A stretch of 64,000 nt of DNA from Vibrio sp. NTOU-M3 (GTDB lineage: Bacteria > Pseudomonadota > Gammaproteobacteria > Enterobacterales > Vibrionaceae), in the NCBI RefSeq assembly GCF_040869035.1, contig NZ_CP162100.1, positions 2,418,001 through 2,482,000 on the forward strand, read 5' to 3'. Of the stretch, positions 8,874 through 18,820 are shown piece after piece. Position 1 is the stretch's first letter, and each line of letters starts with the position of its first letter. Under the pieces are notes generated by a model. The model was not told the DNA's origin. It ran no database searches and saw only the letters and a list, made by a program, of their open reading frames with translations. The position numbers and the translations under genes were made by a program.

Positions 8874-10139
8874 TTAATCACGACTTGGCGTCGCTTTGAC
8901 CCGCACAATTCGATTATGCTCAACCACCTCTGCTGTAAACTGCCAGTTTTGATAATGGATGACCTCACCGGACTCCGGCAAGCGGCCAAGTTTCCAAGTG
9001 AGTAAGCCATTTAAAGTTTGCGCACCATCGGCATGCAATTCATCACTCAGTTCTAGACGATTCTGTAGCTCACTCAATGGAATGAGTGCATCCAACATCC
9101 ATCCAGACTCACACGGTTCTGCCCATAAATCATTGGGGTTATTTGAGAGCTCTCCCGCGATGGCCTCCAATACGTCATAGTGAGTGACCAAACCTTGAAT
9201 ATCACCATATTCATCGACAATAAATGCCATTTCATTACCCGAATTTTTAAAGTAACTCAGTAGATTTAGCCCTTTCATTGACTCAGGAATATAAACAGGG
9301 CTCTTGGACAAACTCACAATCGTTTGATTGCTTATCTGACTAGCATGATTGAGCAATGCTTTCGCTGATACCGTTCCAACAATCTGATCGAGGCTACCTC
9401 GGCAGATTGGAAATACACTGTGTTTGGTGGTTCGAATTCGCTTTAATACTGATTCAATCGGTTGGTCTATATCTAAAAAATCAATCTCACGCCGAGGTGT
9501 CATCAGAGAGCCCACCAAGCGATCATCCAACTGAAGAATATTGCGAATCATCTCTTGTTCGCCTTGCTCAATCGCCCCCGATTCTGAGCCCTCACGCACA
9601 ATGGCATGGATATCATCTTCCGTTACACTATCTTCTTGATTTTTCTGCCTCATCAACGTCAGCAATGCTTCAGTTGACCAAGATAGTAACCACACAAACG
9701 GCGTCGTCAGTTTAGACACCCAATAAATCGGTAAAGCGACCAGAACCGCGATTGTTTCAGCTTGAGATTGAGCAAAGCGTTTAGGAACCAGCTCTCCGAC
9801 TACGATGGCAAAATAGGTAATGCCAACAACTACTATCGCCGTAGAAAATACGTTCGCTTGCTCAGGCGTCATGCCCCAAAGTTCCATTTGTTGCGCAAGC
9901 GGTCCTGATAATGTGGCTTCACCAACAATACCGCTTAATAGACCAATGACGGTGATACCAATTTGAATAGTAGAAAGAAAACGGGTGGGATTTTCCTTGA
10001 GTTCAAGAGCCACTTGAGCGGCTTTATGTTTTTCAGCGAGGCGCTTTAACCGACTTGTTTTTGCTGCGACTAATGCGATTTCAGACATCGCAAAAAGACC
10101 GTTTAATACAATTAACCCTACTAAAAGCAGAATTTTCAT
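8874..10139 (-). CDS. CNNM/CorC-type membrane protein with CBS domains (hemolysin family)
   Basis: Inner-membrane protein of 421 residues. Residues ~1-190 are a DUF21 domain with three or four membrane helices. A CBS pair lies at ~205-330 (MTPRREIDFLDID start), and a CorC/HlyC C-terminal domain at ~345-415. E. coli relatives are YtfL (PaeA, implicated in polyamine export) and YoaE. Substrate candidates are divalent cations or polyamines, and sequence alone does not decide. It is a single gene, with no clear hairpin seen immediately after its stop. Confidence 0.85.
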   Translation of the reverse strand: MKILLLVGLIVLNGLFAMSEIALVAAKTSRLKRLAEKHKAAQVALELKENPTRFLSTIQIGITVIGLLSGIVGEATLSGPLAQQMELWGMTPEQANVFSTAIVVVGITYFAIVVGELVPKRFAQSQAETIAVLVALPIYWVSKLTTPFVWLLSWSTEALLTLMRQKNQEDSVTEDDIHAIVREGSESGAIEQGEQEMIRNILQLDDRLVGSLMTPRREIDFLDIDQPIESVLKRIRTTKHSVFPICRGSLDQIVGTVSAKALLNHASQISNQTIVSLSKSPVYIPESMKGLNLLSYFKNSGNEMAFIVDEYGDIQGLVTHYDVLEAIAGELSNNPNDLWAEPCESGWMLDALIPLSELQNRLELSDELHADGAQTLNGLLTWKLGRLPESGEVIHYQNWQFTAEVVEHNRIVRVKATPSRD

Positions 10140-10202
10140 AAATGTTTATTTTCCATGTTTAACGGCATGTGCCGCCACCTGCAGTTTAAAGCGAGTTGCA
10201 GA

Positions 10203-10233
10203 TAAAAAAAAGCCTACCGAAAGGGTAGGCTTT
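10203..10233 (-). terminator. Terminator after the AbgT-family transporter
   Basis: AAAGCCTACC / GGTAGGCTTT, a 10-bp stem with a 5-base loop. On the minus strand it is followed by further T residues. Confidence 0.9.
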
Positions 10234-10250
10234 GTAATCATTTATGTCAC

Positions 10251-11810
10251 TTACATCGTGTAAGTGTATGGCGCTTGGATACCTAGGGGAATGCCTAGCA
10301 TCCAGTAAACCACTAGGAAGATAGACCAGCCGATTAGCATTGCAATCGAGAATGGCATCATCAGCGATGCTAGCGTACCGATACCTGTAGACTTCACGTA
10401 ACGCTGACAGTAAACCACGACAAGAGGGAAGAATACCATCAGAGGTGAAATGATGTTCGATACAGAGTCACCTACGCGGTAAGCCGCCTGAGATAGCTCA
10501 GGAGAGATACCCACAGCCATTAGCATAGGAACTAAGATTGGACCGATAAGTGCCCATTTCGCTGACGCAGAACCAATGAGAAGGTTTACAGAAGCCGTTA
10601 GAAGAATCATACCAATGATAGTCGCTTCGCCCGGTAGGTTCATCGCTTTCAGGCCTTCCGCACCGTATAGCGCTAGCATCGTACCGATGTTTGATTGCGC
10701 AAATGCAGATAGGAACTGTGCACAGAAGAACGACATTACAATGTATGCGCCCATAGTAGACATGGTATCCGCCATCGCTTTGATGATGTCGTTACTTGTC
10801 TTGAACGTGCCAGAAACTCGGCCGTAAACATAACCTGGAATGATAAACAGGATGAAGATCAACGGAACGATAGACTTCATGATTGGCGCAGAGAACGCGG
10901 TGATCTCACCTTCAGGTGAACGCAGCGCAGAGTTTTCTGGAATAAGCGCCACAACAAGAAGTGCGATACCCGCCATCATTGCCCAACCAGCGTAACGGAA
11001 CGCTTTAGACTCAAGCTCAGTGAAAGAACCTAAGTCGGGTGCTTTCTCTGCATCTTCGTCGATTGGTGTGTTCTTTAGGCGTGGTTCGATGATTTTCTCA
11101 GTTACGTACCAACCGATAGCAACAATGATTACTGAAGATAAACCAGTAAAGAAGATGTTCGCTAGAGGGTTAACCACGTACTCAGGGTCTAGAACCTGTG
11201 CAGCTGTTTGTGTGAAACCAGCCAATAGAGGGTCAATACCTGAAGGGATGAAGTTTGCAGAGAAACCACCTGATACACCTGCAAACGCTGCTGCGATACC
11301 CGCTAGAGGGTGACGACCAGCTGCGTGGAAGATGATACCACCAAGAGGAATAACCAGAACGTAGCCCGCATCCGCCGCTGTGTGCGATACGATTGCTACA
11401 AGAATTAGCATTGGAGTAAGAAGTTTCGCTGGCGTGAAGTTCAGCATCTTCTTAAGACCTGTTGTGATGAAGCCAGAAGAGTCGGCAACACCCACACCCA
11501 ACATCGCTACGAGAACAATACCAAGTGGCGCAAAGCCAGTGAACGTTGTCACCATATTAGCAAGGAAACTTGCTAGTGCTTCGCCTGTTAGCAGGTTAGT
11601 AATAGTAAGAGCTTCGCCAGTTCGAGGATTGGGAAGGTCGAAAGAAACATTCGACAAAAGTGCAGACGCAGCCCAAGTAATGATTAGTGCCCAGAAAAAC
11701 AGAATCGCTGGATCAGGAATTTTATTACCTACTCGCTCGATAAAGTTCAGAAAGCGATCCATCCCGCTCGGCTTCGGAGACGGTGCTTTGTTTACAGCTT
11801 GGTTACTCAT
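10251..11810 (-). CDS. AbgT-family transporter
   Basis: Integral inner-membrane transporter of 519 residues, family length. Recognisable AbgT blocks are the soluble start GMDRFLNFIERVGNKIPDP, the SHTAADAGYVLVIPLGG hairpin-like block near residue 145, and GSASAKWALIGPILVPM near residue 415, with about 11-13 membrane segments. E. coli AbgT imports p-aminobenzoyl-glutamate. Other members (MtrF, YdaH) have been reported to export sulfonamides or related compounds. No abgAB hydrolase genes lie beside it, so a catabolic import role is not supported by context. It is a single-gene transcription unit. Confidence 0.9.
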   Translation of the reverse strand: MSNQAVNKAPSPKPSGMDRFLNFIERVGNKIPDPAILFFWALIITWAASALLSNVSFDLPNPRTGEALTITNLLTGEALASFLANMVTTFTGFAPLGIVLVAMLGVGVADSSGFITTGLKKMLNFTPAKLLTPMLILVAIVSHTAADAGYVLVIPLGGIIFHAAGRHPLAGIAAAFAGVSGGFSANFIPSGIDPLLAGFTQTAAQVLDPEYVVNPLANIFFTGLSSVIIVAIGWYVTEKIIEPRLKNTPIDEDAEKAPDLGSFTELESKAFRYAGWAMMAGIALLVVALIPENSALRSPEGEITAFSAPIMKSIVPLIFILFIIPGYVYGRVSGTFKTSNDIIKAMADTMSTMGAYIVMSFFCAQFLSAFAQSNIGTMLALYGAEGLKAMNLPGEATIIGMILLTASVNLLIGSASAKWALIGPILVPMLMAVGISPELSQAAYRVGDSVSNIISPLMVFFPLVVVYCQRYVKSTGIGTLASLMMPFSIAMLIGWSIFLVVYWMLGIPLGIQAPYTYTM

Positions 11811-12095
11811 GGTAACTCCATATGTGATGTTGTTGCCTTTGACCTTTTCGAATAATTATGTCGGTCAATTTTCAACGGACTATTCTATTCAATCCGCCAA
11901 ATAAAAGCACAAGATCCCATGATAAATTTCATATATGGAGACATATTTTGCAAAATCGCAATCGAGCAGTAACAAAAAACACACAGGATTTGACGGTATA
12001 TTTAAACAATTTAGAAACCAAAACGAAAAATATACAGTAAACCTTTCGGTGATTAGCCATCTATAAGGTGAATTTGTTTATGCTCGATTTTATCG

Positions 12096-12518
12096 TTACA
12101 TCGAAAATTCACTGTGGCTGGAGAGCATAGTTTTTAATGTAATGGATTGCTCCTCCCCTAACCGATCTGACCAAGATGTCTTTACTGAGATAGATTTTAA
12201 CGAAGAAGATAAAGATGCCGATGGAATACTGACTGTCCACGTTAAAGTATATGGCGAGTGCGTCACACTATCACTTCCACTACTTATTGAAGCAAACGTC
12301 GGCACAGAAATCGTAGACATAGCCGCAGAAGCTCCTCGCGCTCTAAACCATTCTAATTTTTGCTCAGCAAGATTCAGGGCTTGGCTACTTTTTACTGCAA
12401 AATCCGCTCGTTGTTCTATATAGGTTTGTAGCTTCACCAAAGCCAATGAAGCAATGCCGATCAAGAGAAAAGAAATTAATACCTCAATAAAACTAAAGCC
12501 TTGTTGTTTAGTTTGCAT
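12096..12518 (-). CDS. PilV-like minor prepilin
   Basis: Type IV minor pilin of 140 residues with a type III signal: a short basic leader, cleavage in QQG/FSFIEVLISF with Glu at +5, then a hydrophobic helix. No other domain is recognisable. It is the last gene of the fimT-pilW-pilX-pilV-like cassette, and its ATG overlaps the previous gene's stop by 11 bases. GGAGGG precedes the ATG. In V. cholerae the equivalent genes beside dnaJ encode minor pilins of the DNA-uptake pilus, and minor pilins form the tip complex that starts pilus assembly. Confidence 0.85.
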   Translation of the reverse strand: MQTKQQGFSFIEVLISFLLIGIASLALVKLQTYIEQRADFAVKSSQALNLAEQKLEWFRARGASAAMSTISVPTFASISSGSDSVTHSPYTLTWTVSIPSASLSSSLKSISVKTSWSDRLGEEQSITLKTMLSSHSEFSM

Positions 12519-13764
12519 ACCACCCTCCTGCTACCCATTTCAACTCTTTAGGTCTTGGCACTGGATTGCTCGCAGCAGAGTAATCAAGATCATAAGAACC
12601 ATTGAGAACAACTTCTCCTCTCCTTGAAGTACTGTCTGCATCAAAATTCATTCCTCCTTTTGGGTGGAAAGCTCCTCTATCGAAATAAATGGTTCGAGTC
12701 CCTAATAAGGATGAAATATCACTGTAAAAATCAACATCCGCCCAGTAATTCCCAATATTTACATCAGTGAATGAAGGAGAATTCATATTCACCATATGAT
12801 AAAAGGAGCCACCGAAAACCGTTGAACCTGATACAGAAAAAATCCCATTTTCAACCACAAGTGAACTTGGGAATGGCAGAGCAATTGGTGTCTTAATTAT
12901 ACAATGACCTTCTATCCATAATTTGTTACTGGTTGTCGTGAGATTATCGGTCATAACTGTTGCGCAGGTTTCTCCGGCCGTTACCGTTGGTAAACTAACG
13001 ACGGTATAACCTGCTTTTATCGCCGCAATATTGTCTGGCGTTTTTTCAATATCAAAATAGTTCTTAAATGGGTCGAGGGAATTGTCTTGTTTGTAATCCT
13101 CTTTAAAACTACTAGGGTGAGTGTCAGTTGCTCGACTTTCAGTGATGATGGTTTTATGAGTCATACTACAATCACCCGTAAAACCATCATAAGGGCCATT
13201 TAACACCGGAGCCGTCGTTTGTAGTTTTGCAGCAGATGAAGCTTTTACGAAGGTAACCTTTCCTTTGTAACGGACAGCCACACATTCATATGTACCATCT
13301 GACGTAGCCGCTCTAGGTGCATCAGGAGCTATATCTACAGAACCAACTAACCTTAAGTCTGCTGTGGTTTGAATCGCCCCTAATCCAGTTTTTGAACCAT
13401 AGAAGAAGTTCTTGTTGACCTTTTGATAATTCGTTTCTGAGCGGATAGCAAAAACATCACTGGAGAGGGATTCATTATACAGTTTATTGATTCCCAAAGT
13501 ATTTTTACACGTACTGCTTAGTACAGTATTTGAGGCGGATGACAAAGAGGAAATAGCATTAGGATCGTTGTTAATATAGGCATATAAACACTCCACCCCT
13601 CCCTCAGCTTTCCAATAATCTTGACGTGCTTTCACCTCATTCTGTGCACGCTTAATTTGATAGAAAACCGATTTGTAAGAACCCAATGCCAAAACCAAAG
13701 CACAAATAAGCAAAATAGACGTTACAACTAAAGTAACGGCCCCAGACTGAGCATGCTTCTTCAT
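12508..13764 (-). CDS. PilX-like pilus assembly protein
   Basis: 418 residues. The N-terminus is a short basic leader, QSGA, then a hydrophobic helix (VTLVVTSILLICALVLAL). Unlike true pilins there is no Glu five residues after the Gly, which fits the PilX N-terminal family. The C-terminal ~370 residues are a large extracytoplasmic domain rich in Ser/Thr and Asn with several cysteines and no domain I recognise. Start: ATG at 13764 with AGAGGA 8 bases upstream and an ATGA overlap with the upstream pilW-like stop. The TTG two codons earlier is less likely. It lies inside the minor pilin cassette, where it may form part of the pilus tip. Confidence 0.75.
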   Translation of the reverse strand: MKKHAQSGAVTLVVTSILLICALVLALGSYKSVFYQIKRAQNEVKARQDYWKAEGGVECLYAYINNDPNAISSLSSASNTVLSSTCKNTLGINKLYNESLSSDVFAIRSETNYQKVNKNFFYGSKTGLGAIQTTADLRLVGSVDIAPDAPRAATSDGTYECVAVRYKGKVTFVKASSAAKLQTTAPVLNGPYDGFTGDCSMTHKTIITESRATDTHPSSFKEDYKQDNSLDPFKNYFDIEKTPDNIAAIKAGYTVVSLPTVTAGETCATVMTDNLTTTSNKLWIEGHCIIKTPIALPFPSSLVVENGIFSVSGSTVFGGSFYHMVNMNSPSFTDVNIGNYWADVDFYSDISSLLGTRTIYFDRGAFHPKGGMNFDADSTSRRGEVVLNGSYDLDYSAASNPVPRPKELKWVAGGWYAN

Positions 13765-14405
13765 TGCCAATTCCTCTGAATGGTTTTGATCACAGCGGTG
13801 TGAGTATTTGTTGGGTCGGACAACAAATGACCCGTTAAGGTAATCGTGACAATTTTGTTATCCGCTGAATCGCTTGCAACAGTGGCCGTTGTTAGCTGCA
13901 ATTGGGAAATAGATATCTGTTTTGGATTGAAAATCTGATAGCAGGCGTTGCCAAGTACTGATGCAGCAGCAGACGCTACAGTTAAAGGAGCTGCACTGTA
14001 TTTTTCACATATTTTTAAAGCATCCCCCACGCTTGGGCTCCCTGAAGCTTCACGCTTATATACCACATTGCGAAATGCTGAGCTTCCTGAAGAGGCGACT
14101 CGGTATGCGTAAGCCAACTGGTCTGCCTGACTGTGAATGCTGCTTGATGCACCAGATAGCTTAGCTGAAATTGAACCTATGCCATCAAACCCAGCACGTT
14201 GAACATCCTCTTTGATTTGCAGAGTAGTGCTAGAAAGGTTCTGCACGAGTAACAGCTCCTTTCCTCTTTCAGAGGCCAACTTTTGCCCAGTAACAAAGAC
14301 AGATCCTACGATCCCCAAAGCAATCACTCCGATAATTGAAGCGATCATTAATTCAATCAAAGAAGCCCCTGTTTGACGACGTATTTTAACAAGATGGGTA
14401 GCCAT
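13761..14405 (-). CDS. PilW-like minor prepilin
   Basis: 214-residue prepilin with basic leader, GASLIELMIAS (Glu +5) and a long hydrophobic helix. The body is an alpha/beta pilin domain with one cysteine pair (EKYSA...GNACYQ). Start: ATG at 14405 with GGAGGA seven bases upstream. The frame remains open seven codons further upstream, but no ribosome site supports that. It overlaps fimT by 20 bases and the next gene by an ATGA, which is tight translational coupling of the cassette. Confidence 0.85.
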   Translation of the reverse strand: MATHLVKIRRQTGASLIELMIASIIGVIALGIVGSVFVTGQKLASERGKELLLVQNLSSTTLQIKEDVQRAGFDGIGSISAKLSGASSSIHSQADQLAYAYRVASSGSSAFRNVVYKREASGSPSVGDALKICEKYSAAPLTVASAAASVLGNACYQIFNPKQISISQLQLTTATVASDSADNKIVTITLTGHLLSDPTNTHTAVIKTIQRNWQ

Positions 14406-14892
14406 AATAGCTTCCTCCAACACCACAAATCATAATTCGACTTGCTGCAACGCCCGTCTTCAATTGAAGAGTCTGATTCGAATTTCCGACACGATAGAAC
14501 TTGAGGTTCCCGCCAGAAATTCGCCCTCTAGATCCGGTAAGCTTCACTCGATTCGAAGAATAAGATGAACTGATCACCACGTCTTTAAATAATGCACCAT
14601 CAAGGATCAGTATTTTATTCCCTGCATTTGCAATATCAGAATCTGTTAGGGTCACCTTCCAATCTCCTGCAGGAGTAGGATTTGTGGGCAGAGTAAAATG
14701 CGCCCAGAGATCTTGATTTCTCCAAACTGCTTCAGATTTTGATTGGATTAAAAAGCCTTGCAGATCATCCGCTAAGCGTGTCATCTGTGCATTTGATGTT
14801 AACTTGTCAAAATTCGGAATAGCGACAGTAAGTAAAATACTCAGTACAACAACGGTCAGTAGAAGCTCTAACAAAGTAAAGCCGCGAGACAT
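14386..14892 (-). CDS. fimT: FimT/GspH-type minor prepilin
   Basis: 168-residue pseudopilin with a very short leader MSRG, then FTLLELLLTVVV (Glu +5), and a GspH/FimT-type beta-rich domain (NQDLWAHF near residue 58). Two cysteines near the end (MICGVGG, YPSC) can form the C-terminal disulfide loop. FimT-type pilins carry DNA-binding residues in some transformable bacteria (Legionella, Xanthomonadaceae). It is first in the minus-strand cassette and divergent from pilE, with about 100 bases between them. Confidence 0.85.
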   Translation of the reverse strand: MSRGFTLLELLLTVVVLSILLTVAIPNFDKLTSNAQMTRLADDLQGFLIQSKSEAVWRNQDLWAHFTLPTNPTPAGDWKVTLTDSDIANAGNKILILDGALFKDVVISSSYSSNRVKLTGSRGRISGGNLKFYRVGNSNQTLQLKTGVAASRIMICGVGGSYYGYPSC

Positions 14893-14977
14893 TTCCCAAA
14901 TTCCTATGTAAAGCCATGTTTGCTGGCAACTTATCTTGCAGCGATGCTATCACCGAAGAAAAATAGGAGGAAAATCA

Positions 14978-14998
14978 ATGGGGAAGTACTCGAAATGA
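14978..14998 (+). other. Six-codon mini-ORF overlapping the pilE start
   Basis: ATG at 14978 encodes MGKYSK and stops at TGA 14996-14998, which overlaps the pilE ATG (ATGA). It has the better ribosome site: AGGAGG at about 14965-14970, 7 bases away. pilE itself has only GGGGAAG. The layout suits translational coupling. Confidence 0.4.
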
Positions 14999-15426
14999 TT
15001 CGAAAAAATTACTGCAATCGCTACAAAAAGAAAGTGATTGGAATGACACTGATCGAATTAATGATAGCGGTAGCCGTGATTGGGATCTTAGCCGGGATTG
15101 CCTATCCTAGTTACCAAAACTATGTTCTGAAAGCACATCGCTCTTCAGCCATGGCCGATCTCGCTAAAATACAGCTCGAAATGGAACGCCAATACAACGG
15201 GAATTACATATCAGCCGCCAACTCTGTTTTATCTGGTGGTGTATGTACTTTTTGCGAAGTGGACAGTGCTCGCTATACCATTACTATCGCTAAAACAGCA
15301 ACAACGTACACCATCAGCGCGACCGCTGCAGGCGCGCAGACAAATGATAAATGTGGTGCAAACTCATACACCGCACTCACTTTAAATCAGGTGGGCGAAG
15401 GTTCACCAGCAAACTGCTGGAAGTAA
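14995..15426 (+). CDS. pilE: PilE-type type IV pilin
   Basis: About 143 residues. Leader of ~16 residues (MIRKNYCNRYKKKVIG), then MTLIELMIAVAVIGILAGIAYPSYQNY, the classic methylated-Met, Glu+5 pilin helix. The C-terminal domain has the four-cysteine pattern (GVCTFC, DKCGANSY, NCWK). In neisserial and competence pili this PilE/ComP-like form is a minor or major subunit. In V. cholerae the gene in this position is a minor pilin, with the major pilin pilA elsewhere. The frame runs upstream to 14920 with no support. ATG 14995 gives a normal leader. It is divergent from the minor pilin cassette. Confidence 0.88.
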   Translation: MIRKNYCNRYKKKVIGMTLIELMIAVAVIGILAGIAYPSYQNYVLKAHRSSAMADLAKIQLEMERQYNGNYISAANSVLSGGVCTFCEVDSARYTITIAKTATTYTISATAAGAQTNDKCGANSYTALTLNQVGEGSPANCWK

Positions 15427-15446
15427 CTTCACTCATAGCGAATGCA

Positions 15447-15473
15447 AAAAGGCCTGCATTTAGCAGGCCTTTT
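15447..15473. terminator. Bidirectional terminator between pilE and dnaJ
   Basis: AAAAGGCCTGC / GCAGGCCTTTT, an 11-bp stem with loop ATTTA, between two convergent genes. Confidence 0.92.
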
Positions 15474-15494
15474 ATTTAATTCAATAACTCAGCA

Positions 15495-16637
15495 TTAGCT
15501 GGTTAGATCATCAAAAAACTTCTTAACACCGTTAAAGAAACCTTCTGATTTTGGCTTGTGCTTAGTCGCAGCTTCGCCACCACAAGATTCTTCAAACTCT
15601 TTTAGCAGCTCTTTCTGACGCGAACTCAGATTCACTGGCGTTTCAACAACTAGTTTAACAATCAAATCGCCAACACCGCCGCCACGAACACCTTTCACGC
15701 CCTTGCCACGCATGCGGAACATACGACCCGTTTGTGTTTCAGTTGGGACTTTAAGATTTACACGACCATCAAGAGTAGGAACCTCAACTTCACCACCCAG
15801 TGCAGCCATAGCAAAGCTTACTGGTACTTCGCAGTACAGGTTATTACCATCACGCTCGAAGATATGGTGTTCTTTTACGTGAACTTGTACGTATAGATCG
15901 CCAGCTGGTGCCCCCATCTCACCCGCTTCACCTTCGCCAGATAGACGAATGCGATCGCCAGTATCCACGCCTGCTGGGATCTTAACGTTAAGCGTCTTGG
16001 TCTTTTGTTTGCGACCTTGACCATGACACACGTTACATGGGTCTTTAATGATCTTCCCTTTACCATGACAGGTAGGACAGGTTTGTTGCACAGCAAAGAA
16101 ACCTTGACGCATCTGTACTTGACCATGACCATGACAGGTACCACATGTTTCTGCTGAAGTGCCTTTCTTCGCACCACTGCCATCACACGTATCACAGTGA
16201 ACCAATGTTGGCACTTCAATCTCTTTCGATATGCCACGAACCGCTTCTTCTAGCGTTAGTTCCATGTTGTAACGTAGATCAGCACCACGCTGGGCACGAT
16301 GACCACCGCCACCACCACGGCGACCACCACCGAAAATGTCACCAAAGACGTCACCAAAGATGTCACCAAAATCTGCACCGCCGCCACCAAAGCCGCCGCC
16401 CATACCACCTTGTTCAAACGCAGCGTGACCATATTGGTCATAAGCCGCCTTTTTCTGTGGATCGAGTAGAATTTCGTACGCTTCTTTTACTTCTTTAAAC
16501 TTATCCGCAGCAGTTTCATCACCCTGGTTACGGTCTGGGTGGAATTTCATCGCTAGGCGCTTATAAGCCTTCTTAATATCGCGTTCAGACGCATCGCGGC
16601 TCACGCCTAATACTTCGTAAAAATCACGTTTTGACAT
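15495..16637 (-). CDS. dnaJ: DnaJ, Hsp40 co-chaperone
   Basis: Delivers substrates to DnaK and stimulates its ATPase. 380 residues with J domain (HPD at ~33-35), a Gly/Phe region (~75-125) that contains a short internal repeat [12 protein letters not shown], four CxxCxGxG zinc repeats (~140-215) and the C-terminal substrate domains. Start: ATG 16637 ([12 protein letters not shown]); thirteen upstream in-frame codons are not conserved. It lies downstream of dnaK with a 198-base gap holding a hairpin. Confidence 0.97.
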   Translation of the reverse strand: MSKRDFYEVLGVSRDASERDIKKAYKRLAMKFHPDRNQGDETAADKFKEVKEAYEILLDPQKKAAYDQYGHAAFEQGGMGGGFGGGGADFGDIFGDVFGDIFGGGRRGGGGGHRAQRGADLRYNMELTLEEAVRGISKEIEVPTLVHCDTCDGSGAKKGTSAETCGTCHGHGQVQMRQGFFAVQQTCPTCHGKGKIIKDPCNVCHGQGRKQKTKTLNVKIPAGVDTGDRIRLSGEGEAGEMGAPAGDLYVQVHVKEHHIFERDGNNLYCEVPVSFAMAALGGEVEVPTLDGRVNLKVPTETQTGRMFRMRGKGVKGVRGGGVGDLIVKLVVETPVNLSSRQKELLKEFEESCGGEAATKHKPKSEGFFNGVKKFFDDLTS

Positions 16638-16773
16638 GTTCTTCGTCACCAATATAGTACTGCAAACGGTGCTCAATCACTCTGTGTGTGATACCGCTTG
16701 GTGGTTGTATCATTCTAGATAAAAGCTTTACGTAAAAGTGCTTATCTGGAAGGACATCCTAATTACAAACATA

Positions 16774-16801
16774 CGGGCGTAAGAGTTACCTCAAACGCCC
16801 G
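16774..16801. other. Hairpin in the dnaK-dnaJ spacer
   Basis: CGGGCGT and ACGCCCG form a 7-bp GC-rich stem with a 14-base loop. There is no T run on the minus strand, so partial termination or mRNA processing between dnaK and dnaJ is possible. Confidence 0.45.
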
Positions 16802-16835
16802 CAAACTAAATAAGCTATCGCTTAAGAATCAAGAA

Positions 16836-18746
16836 TTACTTCTTATCTTCTTTTACTTCTTCGAACTCAGCGTCTACAACGTCGTCTTCTTGCTTAGGTT
16901 GTTCGCCCGCTTCAGCGCCTTGTTGTGCTTGCGCCTGTTGCTGAGCGATTTCCATTAGCTTTTGAGCAGCTGTCATCAAAGCTTGAACTTTAGCATCGAT
17001 CGCTTCTTTGTCGTCACCCTTACGAGCTTCTTCAAGTTCAGAGATCGCTGCTTCAATCTTCTCTTTCTCGTCAGCTGGAAGCGCTTCACCCGCCTCTTCA
17101 ACTTGCTTACGAGTACCGTGAATCATTTGGTCAGCTTGGTTACGCGCAGTTGCTAGCTCTTCGAACTTTTTGTCCGCTTCTTTGTTAGCTTCTGCTTCTT
17201 GAACCATTTTCTCGATGTCTTCATCGCTTAGACCGCCAGAAGCTTGGATAGTGATCTTCTGCTCTTTACCAGTCTGCTTGTCTTTCGCAGATACGTGTAG
17301 GATACCGTCCGCATCTAGGTCGAAAGTTACCTCGATTTGTGGCATGCCACGTGGTGCAGGCTGGATGCCTTCTAGGTTGAATTGACCTAGAGACTTGTTG
17401 TACATCGCTTGCTTACGCTCACCTTGAAGAACGTGGATAGTTACCGCGTTCTGGTTGTCTTCTGCTGTAGAGAAAACTTGGTTCGCTTTCGTTGGGATAG
17501 TCGTGTTCTTCTCAACAAGTTTAGTCATTACGCCACCCATAGTCTCGATACCTAGAGACAGTGGAGTAACGTCTAGTAGAAGTACATCTTTAACATCACC
17601 TGCTAGTACACCTCCTTGAACGGCAGCACCCATTGCTACTGCTTCATCAGGGTTTACGTCGCGGCGAGCTTCTTTACCGAAGAACTCAGCAACTTTTGCC
17701 TGAACCATAGGCATACGAGTCTGACCACCTACTAGGATAACGTCAGTGATATCGCCTACAGATAGGTCAGCATCTGCTAGAGCAACTTTTAGTGGCTCAA
17801 GAGAACGTTGTACTAGGTCTTCAACTAGAGATTCTAGTTTCGCACGCGTCACTTTAACGTTCATGTGCTTAGGACCAGTCGCATCCGCAGTTACGTAAGG
17901 TAGGTTTACGTCTGTTTGAGTCGTAGAAGAAAGCTCAATTTTCGCTTTTTCTGCTGCTTCTTTAACACGCTGCATTGCTAGAGGATCGTTCTTAAGATCG
18001 ATGCCTTGCTCTTTCTTAAACTCTTCAACTAGGTAGTTGATCATACGGTTATCGAAGTCTTCACCACCTAGGTGAGTGTCACCGTTAGTTGCTAGAACTT
18101 CGAACGTTTTTTCGCCTTCAACTTCGTCAATCTCGATGATTGAGATGTCGAATGTACCACCACCAAGGTCGTATACCGCGATAGTGCGATCGCCGCCTGA
18201 CTTGTCTAGACCGTATGCTAGAGCCGCCGCTGTTGGTTCGTTGATGATACGTTTAACTTCTAGACCTGCAATACGACCAGCATCTTTAGTCGCTTGACGC
18301 TGTGCATCGTTAAAGTAAGCAGGAACTGTGATAACTGCGCCAGTTACTTCCTCACCAAGGAAGTCTTCAGCAGTTTTCTTCATTTTCTTCAGTACTTCAG
18401 CAGAAACCTGAGGAGCTGCCATTTTTTGGCCTTGCGCTTCAACCCAAGCATCACCATTGTCTGCTTTCACGATATTGAAAGGCATGATTTCGATATCGCG
18501 TTGTACTTCTTCGTCTTCAAAACGACGACCGATTAAACGCTTAATTGCAAATAGCGTGTTAGTTGGGTTTGTAACTGCTTGACGTTTCGCTGGTTGACCT
18601 ACTAGCGTCTCACCATCTGTGTATGCAATTACCGATGCTGTTGTACGCTCACCTTCTGCGTTTTCGATTACGCGTGGTTTGTCGCCGTCTAGTACAGCAA
18701 CACATGAGTTAGTAGTACCTAAGTCAATACCAATGATTTTACCCAT
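16836..18746 (-). CDS. dnaK: DnaK, Hsp70 chaperone
   Basis: ATP-dependent folding chaperone, 636 residues. Intact nucleotide-binding domain ([10 protein letters not shown] at the N-terminus, [11 protein letters not shown] near 195, LVGGQTRMP near 340), linker [15 protein letters not shown], substrate-binding domain, lid, and the [12 protein letters not shown] acidic tail. It works with DnaJ and GrpE, both adjacent. A good sigma-32 promoter lies about 50-75 bases upstream of the ATG. Confidence 0.98.
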   Translation of the reverse strand: MGKIIGIDLGTTNSCVAVLDGDKPRVIENAEGERTTASVIAYTDGETLVGQPAKRQAVTNPTNTLFAIKRLIGRRFEDEEVQRDIEIMPFNIVKADNGDAWVEAQGQKMAAPQVSAEVLKKMKKTAEDFLGEEVTGAVITVPAYFNDAQRQATKDAGRIAGLEVKRIINEPTAAALAYGLDKSGGDRTIAVYDLGGGTFDISIIEIDEVEGEKTFEVLATNGDTHLGGEDFDNRMINYLVEEFKKEQGIDLKNDPLAMQRVKEAAEKAKIELSSTTQTDVNLPYVTADATGPKHMNVKVTRAKLESLVEDLVQRSLEPLKVALADADLSVGDITDVILVGGQTRMPMVQAKVAEFFGKEARRDVNPDEAVAMGAAVQGGVLAGDVKDVLLLDVTPLSLGIETMGGVMTKLVEKNTTIPTKANQVFSTAEDNQNAVTIHVLQGERKQAMYNKSLGQFNLEGIQPAPRGMPQIEVTFDLDADGILHVSAKDKQTGKEQKITIQASGGLSDEDIEKMVQEAEANKEADKKFEELATARNQADQMIHGTRKQVEEAGEALPADEKEKIEAAISELEEARKGDDKEAIDAKVQALMTAAQKLMEIAQQQAQAQQGAEAGEQPKQEDDVVDAEFEEVKEDKK

Positions 18747-18793
18747 CAGGCTATCTCCGAATAATTTTCTATTTTCGTTTTGCTATATCCCCT

Positions 18794-18820
18794 ATGTGGG
18801 GATGTAGAATCGGGTTTCAA
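18794..18820 (-). promoter_or_regulatory. Sigma-32 heat-shock promoter of dnaK
   Basis: On the minus strand TTGAAA (18820-18815), 13 bases, then CCCCACAT (18801-18794). This has the same spacing and nearly the same -10 as E. coli dnaK P1 (CCCCAT-type). Confidence 0.75.

Noticed and set aside
16256..16498. Plus- and minus-frame ORFs rich in His or Val inside dnaJ
   Set aside because: Shadows of the Gly-rich region of dnaJ in other frames; composition follows GGN codons.
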